This document shows positions 59,654-64,000 of a DNA stretch of 64,000 bases, one piece after another. The stretch is from Pantoea stewartii subsp. stewartii (lineage in GTDB: Bacteria > Pseudomonadota > Gammaproteobacteria > Enterobacterales > Enterobacteriaceae). Location: positions 30,052-94,051 of the forward strand of contig NZ_VZPF01000004.1 in NCBI RefSeq assembly GCF_008801695.1, read 5' to 3'. The first letter of the stretch is position 1. Every line of letters begins with the position of its first letter. Under the pieces are notes generated by a model that saw nothing but the letters and a program-made list of their open reading frames with translations, did no database searches and was not told the origin of the DNA. A program made the translations under genes and the position numbers.

Positions 59654-61804
59654 ATGTTATTCACTTTTTTCCGTCTGCTTTTTCGCCTGCTGTGGCGGGT
59701 TGAACTGCGGGGCGATACCGCTGAGCTGCGCAAGCAGAAAGTGTTGATTACGCCCAATCACACCTCATTCCTGGATGGCGCGCTACTGGCGCTGTTTCTG
59801 CCCGTTAAGCCAGTATTTGCAATCTACTCGTCTATTAGCGAACACTGGTTTTTACGCCTGATAAAACCCTATGCGGATTTCGTGCCGCTCGATCCTATGA
59901 AGCCGATGGCGCTGAAGCAGCTGGTGCGGCTCATCGACAGCGGCCGCCCGGTGGTTATTTTCCCCGAAGGCCGCATTACCGTAACCGGATCGCTGATGAA
60001 GATTTACAGCGGCGCGGGCTTTGTCGCAGCAAAATCCGGCGCGACCGTGGTGCCGATGCGCATTGAAGGGGCAGAATTTACGCCGTTCGGTCGCCTGGCG
60101 GGCGTTTTCAAGCGTCGCCTGTTTCCCCGTATTACCCTGAGCATTTTACCCGGCACCCACATTCCGATGCCCGAGGCGAAGCGCGCCCGCGACCGTCGCG
60201 TGCTGGCCGGAGAGCACCTGCACCATATTATGATGGAAGCACGCATGGCGGTACGACCCAGGGAAACCCTGTATGAGGCTTTCCTGAGTGCCCGTCAGCG
60301 CTATGGCGCGTTTAAGCGGTGCATCGAAGACGTGAATTTCAAACCCGACAGCTATACCGGCCTGCTGAAAAAAGCGCTGGGCGTTGGACGCATTCTGGAA
60401 CGGTACAGCCAGCCTGGCGATTACGTCGGGTTGCTGCTGCCCAACGCCACGGTCACGGCGGCGGCGATCCTGGGCGCATCATTACGTGGGCGCGTGCCCG
60501 CCATGCTGAACTACTCTGCGGGCGTAACGGGCCTGCGCGCGGCGCTGACTGCGTCACAGGTAAAGACCGTGTTCACGTCGCGGCAGTTCCTGGATAAAGG
60601 CAACCTGTGGCATCTGCCGCAGGCGCTGACCGAGGTGCAGTGGATCTATCTGGAAGATCTGAAAGATACCGTCACGTTGAAGGATAAGCTCTGGATACTT
60701 GCGCATTTGCTGGTGCCGCGTCAGGCGCAGGTGACGCAACAGCCGGAAGATGCCGCGATGGTGCTGTTTACCTCTGGCTCCGAAGGGCATCCAAAAGGCG
60801 TGGTGCATTCTCATAAAAGCCTGCTGGCGAACGTTGAGCAGATTCGCACGGTGGCCGACTTTACGCCACGCGATCGCTTTATGTCAGCGTTGCCGCTGTT
60901 CCATGCCTTCGGCTTGACTGTGGGGCTGTTTACGCCGCTGATGACCGGGGCGCAGGTCTTTCTGTATCCCAGTCCGCTGCACTACCGCGTGGTGCCTGAG
61001 TTGGTGTACGACCGCAACTGTACCGTGCTGTTTGGCACTTCAACCTTCCTGGGGAATTACGCTTGTTTTGCGCAACCTTATGACTTTGCCCGTCTGCGCT
61101 ATGTGGTCGCGGGGGCAGAAAAACTGCAGGAGAACACGCGCCAGCTGTACATGGAAAAATACGGCATCCGGATTCTGGAAGGCTATGGCGTCACCGAATG
61201 CGCGCCTGTTGTCGCCATCAACGTGCCCATGGCCGCCAAAGCGCACACGGTAGGTCGTATTCTGCCGGGAATGGATTCGCGCCTGATGTCCGTGCCGGGC
61301 ATTGAACAGGGCGGGCGGCTGCAACTGCGTGGTCCAAATATCATGAAAGGCTACCTGCGGGTGGAGAATCCCGGCGTACTGGAAACCCCGGCTGCGGACA
61401 ACGGGGAAGGGCAGATGGAAGCGGGCTGGTACGATACCGGCGATATCGTCAGCTTTGATGACGGCGGATTCTGCTAGATCCAGGGCCGGGCGAAGCGCTT
61501 TGCCAAAATTGCCGGGGAAATGGTCTCGCTGGAAGTGGTCGAGCAGATCGCCCTGAGCGCGTCGCCGGATAAACAGCACGCGGCCTCGCTGCGGCCCGAC
61601 GGTAATCGGGGTGAAGCATTAGTGCTGTTTACTACCGACAGCGCCTTAGCGCGTGAGGATCTGCAAAAGGCGGCCCGGTCGCTGGGTGCCGCGGATCTGG
61701 CCGTACCGCGCGATATCCGTGTGGTCAAACAGCTGCCGCTGCTGGGCAGTGGCAAACCTGACTATGTCACCCTGAAGAAAATGGCGGAAGAGGACCAGGC
61801 ATGA
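59654..61804 (+). pseudogene. aas: Acyl-ACP synthetase/2-acyl-GPE acyltransferase Aas, interrupted by amber stop
   Basis: Re-acylates lysophosphatidylethanolamine at the inner membrane. The N-terminal PlsC-type acyltransferase has HX4D ([10 protein letters not shown]) and FPEGRIT. The AMP-binding domain has [16 protein letters not shown] and [11 protein letters not shown]. At codon 608 (61475-61477) a TAG stands in the run [22 protein letters not shown], where E. coli has Gln, so a single C-to-T change explains it. The frame then continues to 61804 with LLGSGKPD, the C-terminal catalytic Lys loop. Intact length would be 716 codons (E. coli 719). The 607-residue product would keep the acyltransferase but lose the synthetase lysine. 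A sequencing error or suppression is possible. Confidence 0.9.
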
Positions 61805-62994
61805 TCCCAGAACGTGATGCGCCGTTACTGTCGCGCGGCATGATAGCGGTAATCGTGGCGCAGTTTTTCTCCGCGTTCGGCGATAACGCCCTGCTGTTTG
61901 CCACGCTGGCGTTGCTGAAAAACCAGTTCTATCCCGACTGGAGCCAGCCGGTACTGCAGATGCTGTTTGTTGCCACTTATATTCTGCTTGCGCCCTTTGT
62001 CGGCCAGATGGCAGACAGCATCGCCAAAGGCCGGGCCATGATGTTTGCCAACAGCCTGAAGTTGCTCGGTGCGATGGTGATCTGCTTTGGTTTTAATCCT
62101 TTCCTGGGTTACACCCTGGTGGGAATCGGGGCTGCCGCGTACTCCCCGGCGAAGTATGGCATTCTGGTTGAAATTGCGCATGGCGAAAAGCTGGTTAAAG
62201 CCAACGGGCTGATGGAAGCCTCCACCATTGCGGCTATTCTGCTGGGCTCGGTGGCGGGCGGCATCCTGTCTGACTGGCATCTGGTTGCCGCACTGGCCGC
62301 CTGTGCTCTGACCTATGCGGTGGCGGTGGTGGCGAACCTGTTTATTCCCAGACTGCGCGCCGCGCGTCCGGGGCAGAGCTGGAATGTGGCGGCCATGCTG
62401 GGCCGTTTTCTCCGCGCGACGCGCCTGCTGTGGAACAATGCCGAAACCCGATTTTCTCTGCTCGGTACCAGTCTGTTTTGGGGCGCAGGTGTAACGCTGC
62501 GTTTTCTGCTGGTGCTGTGGGTACCCGTGGCGCTGGGCATCAGCGATAACAAAACGCCGACCATGCTGAATGCTATGGTCGCGGTAGGGATTGTGGTGGG
62601 CGCGGCACTGGCGGCAAAGCTGGTGACGCTGGAAACCGTGCTCCGCTGTATGCCCGCGGGCGTTCTGATCGGCGTGATGGTGGTGATTTTCGCCCTGCAA
62701 CATACCCTGCTGAATGCTTACCTGCTGCTGATGATCATCGGCGTACTGGGCGGTTTCTTTGTTGTACCCCTCAACGCGCTGCTTCAGGAACGCGGTCAAC
62801 AGAGCGTCGGCGCGGGCAATGCGATTGCAGTGCAGAACCTGATTGAAAACACTGCCATGCTCATCATGTTGGGGCTGTATACGCTGGCTATTCGCGCCGG
62901 TGCGCCCGCCGTGGCGACCGGCATTGGCTTTGGCGCCTTGTTCGCGCTGGCGATTACCCTCCTGTGGCTGTGGCGTCCGTCTTCCCGCACCTGA
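61801..62994 (+). CDS. lplT: Lysophospholipid transporter LplT
   Basis: Major-facilitator flippase that brings lysophospholipids from the periplasmic to the cytoplasmic leaflet for Aas to re-acylate. There are about 11-12 hydrophobic segments, with [21 protein letters not shown] at the start. Length is 397 residues, as in E. coli. Its ATG overlaps the aas stop by 4 bases, so translation is coupled to the distal part of aas, and the amber codon upstream may lower its expression. Confidence 0.95.
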   Translation: MIPERDAPLLSRGMIAVIVAQFFSAFGDNALLFATLALLKNQFYPDWSQPVLQMLFVATYILLAPFVGQMADSIAKGRAMMFANSLKLLGAMVICFGFNPFLGYTLVGIGAAAYSPAKYGILVEIAHGEKLVKANGLMEASTIAAILLGSVAGGILSDWHLVAALAACALTYAVAVVANLFIPRLRAARPGQSWNVAAMLGRFLRATRLLWNNAETRFSLLGTSLFWGAGVTLRFLLVLWVPVALGISDNKTPTMLNAMVAVGIVVGAALAAKLVTLETVLRCMPAGVLIGVMVVIFALQHTLLNAYLLLMIIGVLGGFFVVPLNALLQERGQQSVGAGNAIAVQNLIENTAMLIMLGLYTLAIRAGAPAVATGIGFGALFALAITLLWLWRPSSRT

Positions 62995-63000
62995 TGCAAC

Positions 63001-63036
63001 AACCGCGGGGCGCGCTGTCCCCGCGGTTCCGCTTTT
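63001..63036 (+). terminator. Terminator after lplT
   Basis: AACCGCGGGG, an 8-base loop, CCCCGCGGTT, then CCGCTTTTC. The stem is strong, but the T run starts four bases late. Confidence 0.65.
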
Positions 63037-63221
63037 CTCCTTTATGCTGGCCCCAAGGGTATTACGTCTCTTTTTGACGTATCACCAAAAATTTACTATT
63101 CAAAAAAATATAGTTTATTTTGTTATTGTTTTCATCCGGTCATTTATTTAATTCCGATAAGTTTTTGCAATGAATAATTAATTTAAACTTGAAATCGAAT
63201 TCAGGTTTAAAAAAATTGAAA

Positions 63222-63248
63222 TAAATTTTTATTTATTATTGCCGATTA
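63222..63248 (+). promoter_or_regulatory. Sigma-28 (FliA) flagellar class 3 promoter
   Basis: TAAA at 63222-63225, 15 bases, then GCCGATTA at 63241-63248, against the consensus TAAA-N15-GCCGATAA (one mismatch). It lies 53 bases before the chemoreceptor start, in a very AT-rich stretch. Confidence 0.75.
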
Positions 63249-63301
63249 ATTTCTGGCTTCCTTCGGGAATAGGCTCGGAGGAAAGAAAGGAGCTCGGTTT
63301 A

Positions 63302-63874
63302 ATGAATATGACGCAAAGACTTTCTCTGGCTTTTTCGCTTTTAGCAGGTTCATTAATTATTCTGGGGATCGTAACGCTCTCACTTCTCGCCGGTTTTCAG
63401 GCGCGATTTGAATATGTGCAGGTAAACACGATTGATTCGCTCAAGGTATTAAACCGGCTGGTGGATGAAAGTAATCGCCTCTCTGTGGCGTTATATCGTC
63501 ATCAGACAGAGGATGAGAGCGGCAAGCTGGCCAGTCTCGAAGCGGTTATTTAAAAACGCATTGAGGACATTTCGACACTGACGAAATATTATTTCGATAA
63601 CGATATTACCAACGACGACGATCGGGTGATGACAGAAAAGTCATTGCGGCTAATCGATGCCGTTAAACAAAATCTTCCGGCATTTCTCACGGCTTCCCGG
63701 GCACATCAGAATGAACGCAGCCTGGCGCTGTTAAGTGATGATGAAGGCATTGGCGGCGCCATCACCCAGCTAAAAAACAGTTACCGCGATCAGTTTGAAT
63801 TTAACAGCAAAATGGGTGAAGCGTTACGCCTGCAAAACCAACATATTTATCGGCTGACCAAATGGGGCATGGCC
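63302..63874 (+). pseudogene. Methyl-accepting chemotaxis protein, N-terminal fragment with ochre stop
   Basis: The N-terminus MNMTQRLSLAFSLLAGSLII is a chemoreceptor-type membrane helix, followed by a four-helix-bundle ligand domain. An in-frame TAA at 63551-63553 (codon 84) interrupts it. The same frame resumes with KRIEDISTLTKYYFDNDITN and runs to LTKWGMAL near 63877, where the second membrane helix should start. From there the reading becomes non-homologous (NPHKNETDIARCD). The HAMP and signalling domains are not in the window. ATG 63302 follows AAGGAG. Inactivation is therefore double. Confidence 0.75.
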
Positions 63875-64000
63875 CTGACGAATCCCCACAAAAATGAGAC
63901 AGACATAGCAAGATGTGATCTACTGATTCTTCCACAAATTCAATGGGATCACCGCTATGCCTGCCCGTAAAGTATGTCAGAATTTTTTTCAGGATGCTCT
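63875..64000 (+). mobile_element. Possible left end of an insertion sequence (IS4/IS10-like)
   Basis: The receptor frame breaks at CTGACGAATCCCC, which resembles the IS10 terminus CTGATGAATCCCC. Then come about 65 non-coding bases and an open frame from ATG 63957 (MPARKVCQNFFQDA) that leaves the window. The nine bases before the break, GGCATGGCC, are symmetric, as targets of such elements often are. The transposase itself lies outside, so the identity is a guess. Confidence 0.35.

Noticed and set aside
61825..62799. 324-codon minus-strand open frame opposite lplT
   Set aside because: Low-complexity His/Gln/Arg shadow of a membrane protein gene.

Overview
The window is a chromosomal segment from a member of the Enterobacterales. 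Gene order, protein lengths and near-identical motifs follow the E. coli K-12 block arcB-mtgA-rpoN-lpt-mla-murA-ispB-rplU-obgE-dacB-greA-ftsH-glmM-secG-nusA-infB-pnp-deaD almost gene for gene. Departures from E. coli (no elbB, no yhbE, no argG, an added GH20 hexosaminidase, an FtsI paralogue, a BisC-like reductase) fit an Erwiniaceae-type genome (Pantoea/Erwinia). That family-level placement is inference, not proof.

Layout. 1-4 kb: redox sensor kinase arcB, the ArcZ sRNA on the opposite strand, about 750 bp without a gene, then mtgA. 4-12 kb, minus strand: yrbG-kdsD-kdsC-lptC-lptA-lptB-rpoN-hpf-ptsN-rapZ-ptsO (Kdo synthesis, LPS transport, sigma-54, nitrogen PTS). 12-17 kb, plus strand: mlaFEDCB, ibaG and murA (outer-membrane lipid asymmetry and peptidoglycan precursor). 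17-29 kb: sfsB, ispB, rplU-rpmA-obgE, dacB, greA, yhbY, rlmE-ftsH, folP-glmM and secG. 29-42 kb: tRNA-Leu(GAG), initiator tRNA-Met, then rimP-nusA-infB-rbfA-truB-rpsO-pnp, nlpI, the 26-codon yrbN, and deaD. 42-48 kb: yhbW, the ubiUV/ubiT anaerobic ubiquinone genes, yhbS, yhbQ, yhbP, yhbO and yraR.

48-64 kb is the accessory part. It holds nrdDG with two NrdR boxes, a secreted GH20 beta-N-acetylhexosaminidase, and galR with a GalR operator. Divergent from galR is a BisC-type molybdenum reductase. After it come two OmrA/OmrB-family sRNA genes separated by a class B penicillin-binding protein, then aas and lplT. In E. coli the two Omr genes are adjacent. aas carries an in-frame amber codon. The window ends in a sigma-28-driven chemoreceptor gene that has an in-frame ochre codon and is then broken by what looks like the left end of an insertion sequence.

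The most notable observations are the split Omr pair around the FtsI paralogue, the two nonsense-disrupted genes close together, and the GalR operator shared with a molybdenum enzyme. I saw no CRISPR array, phage, toxin-antitoxin pair or defence system.
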